The translations under genes and the position numbers were made by a program. A DNA stretch of 43,879 nt from Clostridia bacterium. GTDB lineage: Bacteria; Bacillota; Clostridia; Oscillospirales; CAG-272. Shown here in pieces: positions 21,305 through 33,600 of the stretch (its first letter is position 1; each line of letters starts with the position of its first letter). The notes beneath the pieces were generated by a model, which was not told the origin of the DNA, made no database searches, and saw only the letters and a list, made by a program, of their open reading frames with translations. The DNA lies in assembly GCA_017625755.1 (NCBI GenBank), contig JAGAKG010000066.1, positions 1-43,879 of the forward strand. Direction: 5' to 3'.

Positions 21305-22551
21305 GTAGCCCAAGTATAATCTTCAACTGCAAGTTCTGCGCGTTGGATACGCCGACCGAAGAAGGCGATTTCTTCCGCTGTAAAACTAATTTTAATGTAA
21401 TTGATTACGAGGACAGAACGGGTGCGTCCGACCGTACCGATGAAGAAACAACAAAAAAAATAAAAGCATTTTTAGAAGACTCGTCTGCTACTGGTAAGGA
21501 TATTTTAGGCTATGCAGGCGAGCGCCCAGGAAGCACAGGTATATTCACAAAAAATAAGGGCGAAAGTATCGAAGAAATTAAAAATAAATTACGCAAAACA
21601 CCCTCAATAATTTGGCACGCAATCCTCTCTTTTACACCCGAAATTGCAAGCAAATTCTGCTCGAACAAAACCGATGCAGAACGCATACTCCGAGAGAACC
21701 TTCCCGCGCTTTTCAAGGGCTCATCAATGGACTATGAAAATATCAACTGGCACGCAGCTCTGCATACCAACACAGAGAACTATCATATTCACTTCTCATT
21801 CTGGGAAGACAAGGCAACGCATCTGGATAAGTACGGCTCGCCGAAGTATACGAAGCGTGGCGTTCTTCCTGTGTCCTGTATGGATAACTTCAAAGCCAAA
21901 ATCGCTCACTCGTTCAGTAACAACGCTATGGAATATCTGTCCTTCAGAGGTGAGCTCCGCGAAGGGCTACTCGCAGTAATAAAGTCAGACAAATCTATCT
22001 TCAATAGTTTTGTCGAAAAAGCAGGCTCCATAATCGAGGGCGGTCATTACCAGTATGGCAGGCTCGATGCCGAGCAGAAGAAGGTTGTCAATGAATTTGT
22101 CAACCTTATAATAAATAATAATCCCGAGCTTAAGAAAAAAAGAGACGATTACAAGAACGGTCTTATGGACTCGCAAGCTGAGCTTTTTAAGCTTTATAGG
22201 GACAACCATATCAAGGTTATTCCCGATAAAGTCTGCAATTTCTATTCTTCAAGAATATCCGAGCTCGACTCAAGACTCGGGAACGCACTGCTCAAGCAAC
22301 TCAAGACCTATGTCGTCGGCAAAAAAGCTCTTGAAGAAAAGAACGGCTATGTCGGCGGTGTCTGGCAAGACTCCAAGCTCACACCGAAAAACCGCAAATC
22401 TATAATCAACCGTGGCTTAACTAAACTTGCTTCGTCCGCTATGACTTTGTTTGTTGAAAGCTCAAAGGTGGAGCTTGATAATCAAGGTTTATCAGACGAG
22501 CAGTACAGGCAAAAGCTCATAGCAGAATATAAGGAGAGTATTTATGACTAA
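21301..22551 (+). CDS. MobP/MobL-type conjugative relaxase
   Basis: A 416-residue relaxase. The metal-binding HUH motif is clear: NWHAALHTN then YHIHFSFWE, with His151, His155, His162 and His164. The preceding region with TGIFTKNKG and LRKTPSIIWHAILSF resembles MobL-family (MobP) relaxases of Gram-positive plasmids. It nicks oriT, stays linked to the 5' end and pilots the strand through the channel. The C-terminal 200 residues are helical with no primase or helicase domain. Overlaps both neighbours, so one operon with the accessory protein and VirD4. Confidence 0.88.
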   Translation: MSSPSIIFNCKFCALDTPTEEGDFFRCKTNFNVIDYEDRTGASDRTDEETTKKIKAFLEDSSATGKDILGYAGERPGSTGIFTKNKGESIEEIKNKLRKTPSIIWHAILSFTPEIASKFCSNKTDAERILRENLPALFKGSSMDYENINWHAALHTNTENYHIHFSFWEDKATHLDKYGSPKYTKRGVLPVSCMDNFKAKIAHSFSNNAMEYLSFRGELREGLLAVIKSDKSIFNSFVEKAGSIIEGGHYQYGRLDAEQKKVVNEFVNLIINNNPELKKKRDDYKNGLMDSQAELFKLYRDNHIKVIPDKVCNFYSSRISELDSRLGNALLKQLKTYVVGKKALEEKNGYVGGVWQDSKLTPKNRKSIINRGLTKLASSAMTLFVESSKVELDNQGLSDEQYRQKLIAEYKESIYD

Positions 22552-24562
22552 AAAAAACATAATTATAACGGCAATTTTCTTTATTATTACCGCTATTTCT
22601 TCTATCCTTTTTCCGTATTTAATTTTCCATTTTTTATTGTCAAATTTCCTCTCGTTTCCCGACGGAATAATTTCCTCAAAAGCATTTTGGATAATAGTCG
22701 GTATTTGCTTCGCTACACTCTCAGCAATAGAAATATATACCGTGCTGAAGCACAAACTGTTTAACTTCTCGAAAACCATAAACCGCGTTGATACCGCAGA
22801 GTCCGATGCCTTCGGAAACTCGCGGTGGCAAACGGTAGACGAGATGAAGAAAAACTACGGAAGCTACGACTTTGATAAGCTCCCCGAAATTGAGACTGAA
22901 GGCTATGTCATTAAATCCAGCCTTCATCGCAAGAAGCTCTATGTATCCACCGTTAAAGAACAACACTCCCTCGTCGTCGGTACCTCGGGTACGGGTAAGT
23001 CCGCCTTCTACCTCGGCGTTACTATTCAAATGAACGCCAAGAGCAAGACGAAGTCCTCTATGGTAATAAACGACCTCAAGGGCGAGCTTTACAGCAAGCA
23101 CTCTGCGATGCTCGCAGAGCAGGGCTACAATGTAATTAAGCTTGACCTTCGTAATCCTCATATATCCGACAGATACAATCCCTTATCTCTGATATGGGAC
23201 TTGTATCAAGAATATCACGAAACACACGACGAGAATATTCACGACCGCGTCGGTGTTTATATCAACGAAATCGCATCAATACTCTGTCCCATAGGGCAGG
23301 GCGACCAGCAACAGTGGAGCAAGGGCGCCCAGTCCATTATCAAATCCGTAATCTGGGGTATGCTCGAGGACGGACGCGTCCCAGAGCTCAATTTTAATAA
23401 GGATATGTTTACTATCCTTCAGATCTCAAACATCGTTAACCGTCAGAAGAATGACCTTGAGAGCTTTCTTCGTCAGCGTAGCCGTTACTCTCCCGTATTC
23501 GACTACGCAGGAATGATACTCGATAACCCCTCGGAAAAAACCGTCGGCTCCTACTACGCTACTCTCTCTACCGCCCTCGAGGGCTTCCTTGAGCCTGGGC
23601 TTCAAAAGGTTACGAGCGCGACAGATATTGATATATCAGAAATCGCCCTCAAGCCTACCGCAATCTTCGTTATTATTCCCGATGAGCTGAAAACAAGAAA
23701 CATCGTCGGTACGATGATTGTTTCTCAAATCTACAATTATCTCACCTTTCAAGCCTCGACTTGTCCTGGTGAGAAATTGCCCCGTAACATCTATTTCCTT
23801 CTCGATGAGTTTGGAAACCTTCCTATAATCCCGAACTTCCCGCAGTGGGTGGCTCTCTCGCGCGGTCGTGGCATCTTCTTCAACCTCATCGTACAGGCTG
23901 ACAGCCAGCTTGAAGAAGTTTATGGCAAGAACGGCGCAAAGACTATTATCCAGAACTGCCACCTTCAGATGCTTCTCGGTGCGAACGAGGTCGAAACGCT
24001 CAAGCGTTTTGAGGACTTGTTCGGTAAGCAGACGATTTATAGCCGAAGCGCTAATGTCGATACCGACAATTCCATTACCTCGTTCAAGGGAAGCACTGGT
24101 ATCACCTCAAAAGAGCTTATCACACTCGACCAGCTTCAGCGTATTAAGAGGGGAACCGCGTATTTCAAAATTCTGCGAGAGCACCCTTGTCAGACTGAGT
24201 TTGTCGGCATCTTCGAGCCAGGCGTTTCGGAAATTCTGAAACAAGGCACTATGAAGGCGGTCTTGAGAGAGCGCGCTGAAATAGACAAGAGCGCTACCTA
24301 CTATGACCTCGCTGAAAGAGCAATTACCGTAATGCACATACAGGAATTGCTCGCAGGAGCTGCCTCGCCTGCGGCGACGCCAGCTCGTCCTGGTACACCA
24401 GGCGGAGATAGGAACACTACTATCGAGGCTCCTGCTGAAGCGCAGTCCGAAGAAGAATTTGGCAGTCCTTTCGTTCCCCAGAGTGCAGGCAAACAGGAAG
24501 GTGAAAGCGCGCCTGCGCCCACAGCTCCCAAAGTGTCGAGAAAAGACTTCCTCAAACTTTAA
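22544..24562 (+). CDS. virD4: VirD4/TraG-type coupling protein
   Basis: A 672-residue protein. Two N-terminal membrane segments (about 8-33 and 46-66) precede the RecA-like motor with Walker A GTSGTGKS (about 146-153) and Walker B IYFLLDEFGNLP (about 420). The C-terminal 80 residues are a Pro/Ala/Gly-rich tail. It recruits the relaxase-DNA complex to the VirB4/VirB6 channel. Overlaps the relaxase gene by eight bases. A KSDL-like FDSA architecture of TcpA is absent; it is closer to classical TraG/VirD4 proteins. Confidence 0.93.
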   Translation: MTKKNIIITAIFFIITAISSILFPYLIFHFLLSNFLSFPDGIISSKAFWIIVGICFATLSAIEIYTVLKHKLFNFSKTINRVDTAESDAFGNSRWQTVDEMKKNYGSYDFDKLPEIETEGYVIKSSLHRKKLYVSTVKEQHSLVVGTSGTGKSAFYLGVTIQMNAKSKTKSSMVINDLKGELYSKHSAMLAEQGYNVIKLDLRNPHISDRYNPLSLIWDLYQEYHETHDENIHDRVGVYINEIASILCPIGQGDQQQWSKGAQSIIKSVIWGMLEDGRVPELNFNKDMFTILQISNIVNRQKNDLESFLRQRSRYSPVFDYAGMILDNPSEKTVGSYYATLSTALEGFLEPGLQKVTSATDIDISEIALKPTAIFVIIPDELKTRNIVGTMIVSQIYNYLTFQASTCPGEKLPRNIYFLLDEFGNLPIIPNFPQWVALSRGRGIFFNLIVQADSQLEEVYGKNGAKTIIQNCHLQMLLGANEVETLKRFEDLFGKQTIYSRSANVDTDNSITSFKGSTGITSKELITLDQLQRIKRGTAYFKILREHPCQTEFVGIFEPGVSEILKQGTMKAVLRERAEIDKSATYYDLAERAITVMHIQELLAGAASPAATPARPGTPGGDRNTTIEAPAEAQSEEEFGSPFVPQSAGKQEGESAPAPTAPKVSRKDFLKL

Positions 24563-24565
24563 TCA

Positions 24566-24612
24566 GTAATTCAGTAATTTGTTAAAATGTTATTTTATTA
24601 AAATTACTGAAA
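24566..24612. repeat. parS-like TTACTGAA units before the surface-protein gene
   Basis: TCAGTAATTCAGTAA and AATTACTGAA, the same units as in the partition region, lie in the 82-base gap before the giant gene. They may bind the partition protein and link its expression to plasmid state. Confidence 0.5.
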
Positions 24613-24644
24613 AAATACTTATCTTTGATAAAAAGGGATTTTTT

Positions 24645-27600
24645 ATGAAAAGAACATCAAAAATTATAACCGTAATAATTATGCTGACGCTGCTTATGGC
24701 GGCATTTGTCGTCGTAGCATCGGCAGCAAGTTACAGTATTTCTTATTTTACAGTTGACGGTAAAGAGTTAAGAAATGACGGCGCAAACAATAAGGTTTAT
24801 GTAAACGGCTCGAGCATAATCATATCTTTCAACGGCCGCGGCTTAGGCTATGTTGACATAGATATATATGCAGGAATATCAACCGAACCGACAAATGGTT
24901 ATCTCTACAATATAGATTCATACAGTAAGCGTCTTGAGAACAATGCTGGTGAAAACAATGTTTGTACATTAGAAAGTCTTGCAGAGGGAGATTATACAAT
25001 TCGCGTATCTTTTTATGAAGGAAATAATATTTTAAACGGCGGTGGTAATCAAAAAGGTTCTACATTATATTATCATTTTGTAGTAGACCGCACAGCCCCG
25101 ACAGGTACATTGTCGGGCGTAACTAATCATAAAACAACAAGCGGAAGCGTTAGCTTCTCGTGGAGCGAGGCAGGCTGTACAGCGACAATTTCTGGTGGCG
25201 AATATAATAACACTCCATATTCAAGCGGAACCGTTATCAACGGAACTTCTAATAAAATTTATCGTTATATCATAACCCTTAAAGATAAAGCGGGAAACAG
25301 CTATTCCCCTTGGTTTTATATCGACCTTGAGGCTCCTACGGGAACATTGTATGGCGTTACCGAGAGTGGTGGCAAGACTAGCGGAAGCGTCAGCTTCTCG
25401 TGGAATGATGATGGAGCCACCGCGACAATATCTGGCGGTGGTTATAACGGAGCTCCATATTCAAATGGCACCGTTATCAACGGTATCGCAAACGCAGAAA
25501 CTAAATATGAAATTACCTTATTTGATAACTACAACAATAGCAATAAATATTCCTTTACTATTGATAAGAAAGCTCCCGTAGGATACTTGACGGGCGTGGA
25601 GAACGGCGGCACGACAGGCGGAAGCGTCAGCTTCGCCTGGACTGAGACGGGCTGCACCGCGACGCTGAACGGTGCGCCGTATGAAAAAGGAAGCGCTATC
25701 ACTGGCGTTGCAGATGCCGTCAATACATACACCGTTGTCCTTACCGATGCGTGCAAGAACTCAACCTCATACACCTTTACCATTAACAGAAAAAATCCTG
25801 TTCTCAACCTATATGAGACACCACGAGTGCTAAAATATGACGGATTTATCACCCCTTTAAATGTATATTTTCAATGGGATAATACTACCGAGGCTGGAAC
25901 TTGTACAGTAAGATACAAAAAAGACTCTGGAGACTGGGTTGAAGGATATCTGCAAGTCTATTACTACAACATCGAAGCTCCTGATACAAAATATGCTGAC
26001 GAAGCCTCAGCTCTTGAGGCTATTACTAGCATAGAGAAGGGTACTATCGTAAGGATTGACGCGTGGGACAGTGATGAGTGGGAAGGCAAAGCAGAGATTT
26101 ACAGCCAAGACATATCCCGAGCCCAGGAAGGACAGCCTTGTTATTTGTATCGAGGAATAATCTTCTTTACCGAGAGCTTCCTCAATAACTACCTAGACTC
26201 TTGCGTAGAAGATTTATGTAAAAAAAGCTCTCAAAACCTCTTGACCGAAGAAGGCGAATATACGGTACAGATTACAAGCCAGTACGGTATCAGCGTACAA
26301 AAAACCTTTACCATTGACAAGACGGCGCCGACAGGCACGCTCACGACCTCGCAAGAAAACGGCTTTGCCTCTATCCAGGACAACGAATATTATACAAATG
26401 GAACCGTTACCTTCACATATACAGACGGCACTGCTACGCTGTACACAAGCTCCACTTCTGAAAGCGCGCCGTATGTGAGTGGCACGAGCATCAACGGCAC
26501 GCCAGGCGCTAATACCGATTATATTATAACCCTAACCGATAAAGCAGGAAATACTACTCAGTATTACATCTATATATATCGAGCCTTACCAAGCGGAACC
26601 TTAAAGACTACCCAAAACGGTGGCTTTCGCATCGGCACAGACGATACACTGTTAACAAACGGCACCGTCAAGCTTGTGTATAATGCTCTGCTTTATTCAG
26701 CCTTCCTTGACGGTGAGCCGTATGAAAGCGGCACCGCTATCACAGCCGAAGCGAGCTACGAGCTGAGGCTCTACGATGCGGCGCAGAATGTGACTGTATA
26801 TACCTTTGCCATTGACCGCACTGCTCCAACAGGCGAGCTTGTCGGGGTGGAGAACGGCGCCACGACTGGCGGAAGCGTCAGCTTCACCTGGAGCGAGGCG
26901 GACTGCACAGCGACACTGAACGGCGAGCCGTATGCGAATGGAACGAGCATCAACGGCACGCCAGGCGTCATTACGGATTATGAAATAATTCTCACAGACC
27001 TAACAGGCAATCCCTTAATAGTAAGCTTTACCATTGACCGCGAAGCTCCCGACGGCGTGCTTAAGGCAAACGGTAAGGTAATCCCCTCTGGCTCCTCAAC
27101 GAACAAAGATGTCAGCTTCACCTGGAGCGAAGCGGGCTGTACAGCGACGCTGAACGGCGAGCCGTATGCGAGTGGCACCGCTATCACAGCCGAGGCGAGC
27201 TATGAAATTCTGTTAACCGACACATTTGGGAACAGCACTACCTACACCTTTGAAATCGACAAGACGGCGCCTGTCGGCGAGCTTGTCGGGGTAGAGAACA
27301 ATGGTGCGACGAAAGAAATAGTAAGCTTTATCTGGGAAGGGAATAACAACACACTTCAAGTTAATGGAACTGAGGTAATCGGCAGTATTCAAGCTGACGG
27401 TTCTTTCCTGTATACCATTTTACCAGTAGAAGATGCCTCTTTAACCTATTATTTAAAGCTCACAGACGACATCGGTAATTTTTCTGAATACACCGTTACC
27501 GTTGATTGCAAAGCCCCAGAGGGCGAGCTCAATGGCTACTTCAACGCCTCTGGAAAAACAAACAAAGATGTCAGCTTCACTTGGAGTGAGGCTGGCGCCT

Positions 27601-30600
27601 CGGCTACGCTGAATGGAAACAATTATATAAGCGGCACCGCTATTTCTCAAGAAGGCTCGCATTTACTTGTACTTGTGGATAGCGTAGGGAACAGCACCGA
27701 GCTGCGCTTTACCATTGACAAGACGGCGCCTGTCGGCGAGCTTGTCGGGGTAGAGAACAATGGTGCTACGAAAAGCTCTGTAAAATTCAAGTGGAGTGAA
27801 GCAGGCTGTACAGCGACGCTGAACGGCGAGAATTATACAAAGAACGCAGAAATTTCTGCCGAAGCTACTTATGTAATAACCCTCACCGACGATATCGGAA
27901 ACACAAACACCTACACCTTTGAAATTGACAAGACGGCACCTGTCGGCGAGCTTGTCGGGGTAGAGAACGGCGGCATCACGAAAGAGAATGTAATTCTCTC
28001 GTGGAGCGAGGCGGGCTGTACAGCGACGCTGAACGGCGCACCGTATGCGAGTGGCACCGCTATCACAGCCGAAGCGAGCTACGAGCTGAGGCTCTATGAC
28101 GCAGTCCAGAATGTGACTGTGTACACCTTTGAAATCGACAAGACGGCGCCTGTCGGCGAGCTTGTCGGGGTCATAAATGGTGGCGCAACCACAGGAAGCG
28201 TCAGCTTCACCTGGGCTGGCGACTATTACACGGCGACGCTGAACGGCGAGCCGTATGAAAGCGGCACCGCTATCACAGCCGAAGCGAGCTACGAGCTGAA
28301 GCTCTACGATGAAGTCCAGAATGTGACTGTATATACCTTTGCCATTGACCGCACTGCTCCAACAGGCGAGCTTGTCGGTGTCACCAACGGTGGTATCACA
28401 AGCGGAAGCGTCAGCTTCACCTGGAGCGAAGCGGGTTGTACAGCGACGCTGAACGGCGAGGCGTATGCGAGTGGCACCGCTATCACAGCCGAGGCGAGCT
28501 ACGAGCTGAGGCTCTACGATGCGGCGCAGAATGTGACTGTGTACAGCTTTGAAATTGATGCAACAAAGCCTGCTATAACCTTCTCTCAAACATATAACGA
28601 GCATCTTGGCTCACTCTATTTCAATACTGCTTTCAGTATAACCTGGAGTGAGGCTGGCGCCTCGGCTACGCTGAATGGGAACAATTATATAAGTGGCACA
28701 CTTATTTCTGATGAGAATTTATACGAGCTTGTCATAACCGATTTGGCAGGGAATACCGCTGAATATTCGCTTGTTCTGGATACAAGCTCTTACACCGAGA
28801 ACAAGGAATATTTTGCCTCTCAAGGAAAAGATAATCCTGCTAAATGGTATCAGACCTATTGCTACACAATTACAGAAGATAAATTCAATCAGGGTGGATA
28901 TTTTGCTTTTTCAAACTACGAAGATGCTAAAAAGTATGCAACGGCGCGTGAAAACAAAATAGTAAGAATGTATGAAAAATACACTGGTGGCGCTATTATT
29001 TGTCCCTGGACTAACGAGCCCATTGGCGCAGATGTATTAACCAACAGTGCTATGTTGGGAAATTCCTATTCTATCTACTTTGATATTAACGACGAAAAAT
29101 CATTTATAGCTTACTTCAACCAGGCTAACCTAAATGCAGCTATACAACACTACGCAGAGCAAAGCGTTGAAGAACTATATATTCCAGAGTCCACCGCACC
29201 CGCCTTCCCTGGTGAAGGTGATATTCCGCCTCAAGAGCTTTCAAGAAAGGCAATATATATAAGCGGAAGCTCGATTGCATTTCGTAAATCCCCAAGCGGA
29301 GTCACTCTTTATGTTGACGGCTACATATCCTCGTACAGCACTCCTTTAACCGTAGGCTACCACGAGATAAAAGAGGTTGATATAGCAGGAAATGCTTGCG
29401 AATATATAGTAGTCGTAGATAACTCGGCGCCAGGTATTGTTTGCGTAGATGCCGCAGGAAATCTTCTTCCTGGGCTTAACGAGCAATTCTCAAGCTCGCC
29501 AGAGATCTTCGCCTCTCAAGTATTTTCAATTATCCCGAATGACAACTTCGATGATATTCCATTACTGTCAATCACCTTCAATGGTAAAAAGATAAATTGT
29601 ATCGGCGAAAAGTACACCTTCCAAGCCTCTGGCTTCTATGAAATAGAGCTTTACGATGTTGCATTGAATAAGGCTTCGTTTACTCTCTATATATCCCTTG
29701 AGGCTCCCACCGTAGAAGCATCTGATGTAGTGAGCTCAAAGGGAACATTTCTTGGAAAGAATTTCACTATAAATACAATTTATCCGAATGAAATCAGAGC
29801 TATTGCCATAGCCAGATACGATGCAGATGCTATGGAATGGAAATCCTTAACTGTTGACAGCGAAGGAAAAGATGTCACAAAAGATAATCTTTCTTACTAT
29901 ATTGCTACAAGCGGTTTGTTTAAAATCACTTTGACTGATATTTTCAACAGGACCGTAGAAAAGCAAATAGAGATTTACAAAGATGCTCCTGTCGGCAAGA
30001 TTTTCTCTGCTGACGGCTTTGAGCTTCTTTCGGGCTCTCACACTCAGAAAAACATTTACTTCACCTGGGAAGACGATGAATGTACCGCCTACATAATCAG
30101 TGGTGATAAAACTCTCGAATATAACAAAAAATCCTACATCACCGAAGAAGGCGTTTATACAATAAAGCTTGTTAACCTCAGCAACAATTCAAGTCTTTAT
30201 ACTGTTGTTATTGACCGCACCGCACCGACTGCAAGTATCCTCAAATCCGAGGGCAATAACACCTTCACCGATTTAGCAAACGGCGGATATTCCAACAAGG
30301 CGGTAAAAATCACCTGGAGCCTTGACACCGAGCCCCTTACAACAGCTACATTCCGCAAGAACAAAGAGGATTATCTTCCTTATACAAACGGCGCCCTTAT
30401 AACCGAAGACGGGTATTATACCGTAAAACTGACCGATGCCGCAGGCAACTCTCGTTCTTACAGCTTTGAAATTGATAAAACGATTGTCTCGGTTTCCATA
30501 GTTTCTCAAGATAATATTATACTTCAGAACGGCGCTCTCACGAACCAGTCCTTCTACTTTGTCTGGAGTGAGACAGGCTGCACAGCTACGCTTGGCGGCC

Positions 30601-33600
30601 AGGCTTATACCTCTAAGACTCTTATTACAGACTCTGGAGTGTATAGCTTCTACATTGAGGACAAATTTGGAAATTACGCTTACTATACCGTTACTGTTGA
30701 CAAGACGGCGCCTGTCGGCGAGCTTGTCGGCGTCACCAACGGTGGCTCAACGAAAGCGAATGTAATTCTCTCGTGGAGCGAGGCGGGCTGTACAGCGACG
30801 CTGAACGGCGCACCGTATGAAAGCGGCACCGCTATCACAGCCGAAGCGAGCTACGAGCTTCGGCTCTACGATGCGGCACAGAATGTGACCGTGTACACCT
30901 TTGAAATTGACAAGACGGCACCTGTCGGTGAGCTTGTCGGTGTCACCAACGGTGGCATCACAAACGGAAGCGTCTATTGCACCTGGAAAGAAAGCGGTAT
31001 TACAGTTACGCTGAACGGCGAAGAATATACCAAGAGAACCGAAATTGCCGCCGAAAATTCATATTTGATTGTACTGACGGACAAAACAGGGAACAGCACC
31101 GAGCTGCGCTTTACCATTGACAAGACGGCGCCTGTCGGCGAGCTTGTCGGTGCAGTAAATAATGGCTTCACTAATAGCGATGTCCTATTCGTCTGGCACG
31201 AGGCAGGCTGTACAGCGACGCTGAACGGCGAGCCGTATGAAAGCGGCACCGCTATCACAGCCGAAGCGAGCTACGAGCTTCGGCTCTACGATGCGGCGCA
31301 GAATGTGACCGTGTACAGCTTTGAAATTGACAAGACAGCGCCTATTGGAAGCTTCCTGGGAACTGGATACCAAGACGGTGCTATGTATGTATTCAGCACC
31401 TCAGTACAATTCACCTGGAGTGAAAGTTATATTACCGCAAAATTAGACGGCGACGACTATAAAAAGCGTGACATCATAAGCGCTCAAGATTTTTACCGTC
31501 TTGAATTAACGGACAGGGCAGGGAACAGCACTGTTTATGTCTTTGAAATTGATTTACAGAAGCCAGAAGGCGAGCTTGTCGGTAACTATAACTTAGTTAA
31601 CGGTATTTATTACTTCAAGGAAGCCTTCAGCTTCGTATGGGAAGAAACAAATTGTACTGCTACCCTCGACGGAAACGAGTATTTAAGCGGCGACCTTATC
31701 ACCGATGAAGCAAGCTATGTTATCGTTTTAAAGGACTGTGTCGGCAACTATACTGAAATAAAAGCGGTGCTCGATAAAACCGCACCCGTAGCGGAATTTT
31801 CTTCTCCATACAACACCGTAAATGGGGTTTTATACTTTAAATCTAGCTTTTTTGTGAATTGGAACGGCACCGAGGTTACTGCTACCCTTAATGACATTAA
31901 TTATGTGAAGAAGTCCTACATCGAAGAAGAAAAGAGCTTTGCTCTTGTTCTTTCTGATTTATCAGGCAACACTTCTACCTACTCAATGGTCTTGGATACA
32001 ACAGCTCCTACTGTTTTATTCAGTGCGAGTGCGGTAAACAATTTCGGCACGCTTTACTTCAAAAATAAGTTTCAGATAAGCTGGCTTGAGAGTGAAATTA
32101 CGGCAACTCTTAATGGCAATTACATTACAAACAATTCAATCGTATCTATCGAACAAAACTATGAGCTCCAGGTTGTTGACAGAGCAGGAAATAGCACAAA
32201 ATATTCACTTGTTTTGGATACGACAGCTCCTGTCGGCGAGCTGGTCGGTGTCACCAACGGTGGCATAAGCAACGCCTCGGTAAGCTTTAAGTGGAGCGAA
32301 GCGGGCTGTACAGCGACGCTGAACGGCGAAAATTATAAGAAGGGCTCTAATATTAGCTCTCCAGACACTTATGTCATTTTGATTTACGATATCGCTGGCA
32401 ATTTTACAGAGTATACCTTTGTTCTCGATTTTGAGGTTCCTGTCGGCGAGCTGGTCGGTGTCACCAACGGTGGCATCACTAAAGGTGATGTCTTCTTTAC
32501 CTGGAGCTCAGAAGGTCTGACAGCGACGCTGAACGGCGAGCCGTATGCAAAAGGTCATTCTATAATCGAAGAAAAACTGCATACCATTATCTTAACCTCA
32601 GAAGCAGGGAACAGCACTACCTACACCTTTGAAATTGACAAGACGGCGCCTGTCGGCGAGCTTATCGGGGTGGAGAACGGCGGTATTACAAAATCAACTG
32701 TTCTGTTCAAGTGGAGCGAGGCAGGCTGCACCGCGACGCTGAACGATGTAGACTTCGATAAAAATTCTTACATTTCAGAAGAAGGCACGCATTTGTTGGT
32801 TCTTACAGACAGGGCAGGGAACAGCACCGAGCTGCGCTTTACCATTGACCGCGAAGCTCCCGTAGGATACTTGACGGGAGTAGAGAACGGCGGCATCACG
32901 AAAGAGAATGTAATTCTCTCGTGGAGCGAGACGGGCTGCACAGCGACGCTGAACGGCGCACCGTATGAAAGCGGCACCGCTATCACAGCCGAAGCGAGCT
33001 ACGAGCTGAGGCTCTATGACGCAGTCCAGAATGTGACTGTGTACACCTTTGAAATTGACAAGACGGCGCCTGTCGGCGAGCTTGTCGGTGTCACCAACGG
33101 TGGCATCACAAACGGAAGCGTCTATTGCACCTGGAAAGAAAACGGTATTACAGTTACGCTGAACGGCGAAAATTATACCAAAAAGACCGTTCTCACTGCC
33201 GACAATACATATTTGCTGGTACTTGTGGATAGAGCAGGGAACAGCGCCGAGCTGCGCTTTACTATCGACCGCGAAGCTCCCGTAGGATACTTGACGGGCG
33301 TGGAGAACGGCGGCATCACAAACGGAAGCGTCAGCTTCTCGTGGAGCGAGGCGGGTTGCACCGCGACGCTGAACGGTGAGCCGTATGCGAATGGCTCAAT
33401 TATTTCCGAAGAAAGAACATATACTATAATACTCAAGGATATCTGCCAAAATGTCGTTTCCTTCACCTTTACCATTGATAAGACCGCGCCGACAGGAAAG
33501 CTTGTCGGTGTCACCAACGATGGCATTACTAACAACAATGTTAGGCTTGAGTTCTCACGCGAATATACAGCTTATCTGAATGATATTTCCTACAATAGCG

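Noticed and set aside
27663..28604. A 313-codon minus-strand ORF and similar ones within the giant surface-protein gene
   Set aside because: They are antisense to the repeats, repeat with the same period as the repeat units and lack start signals.
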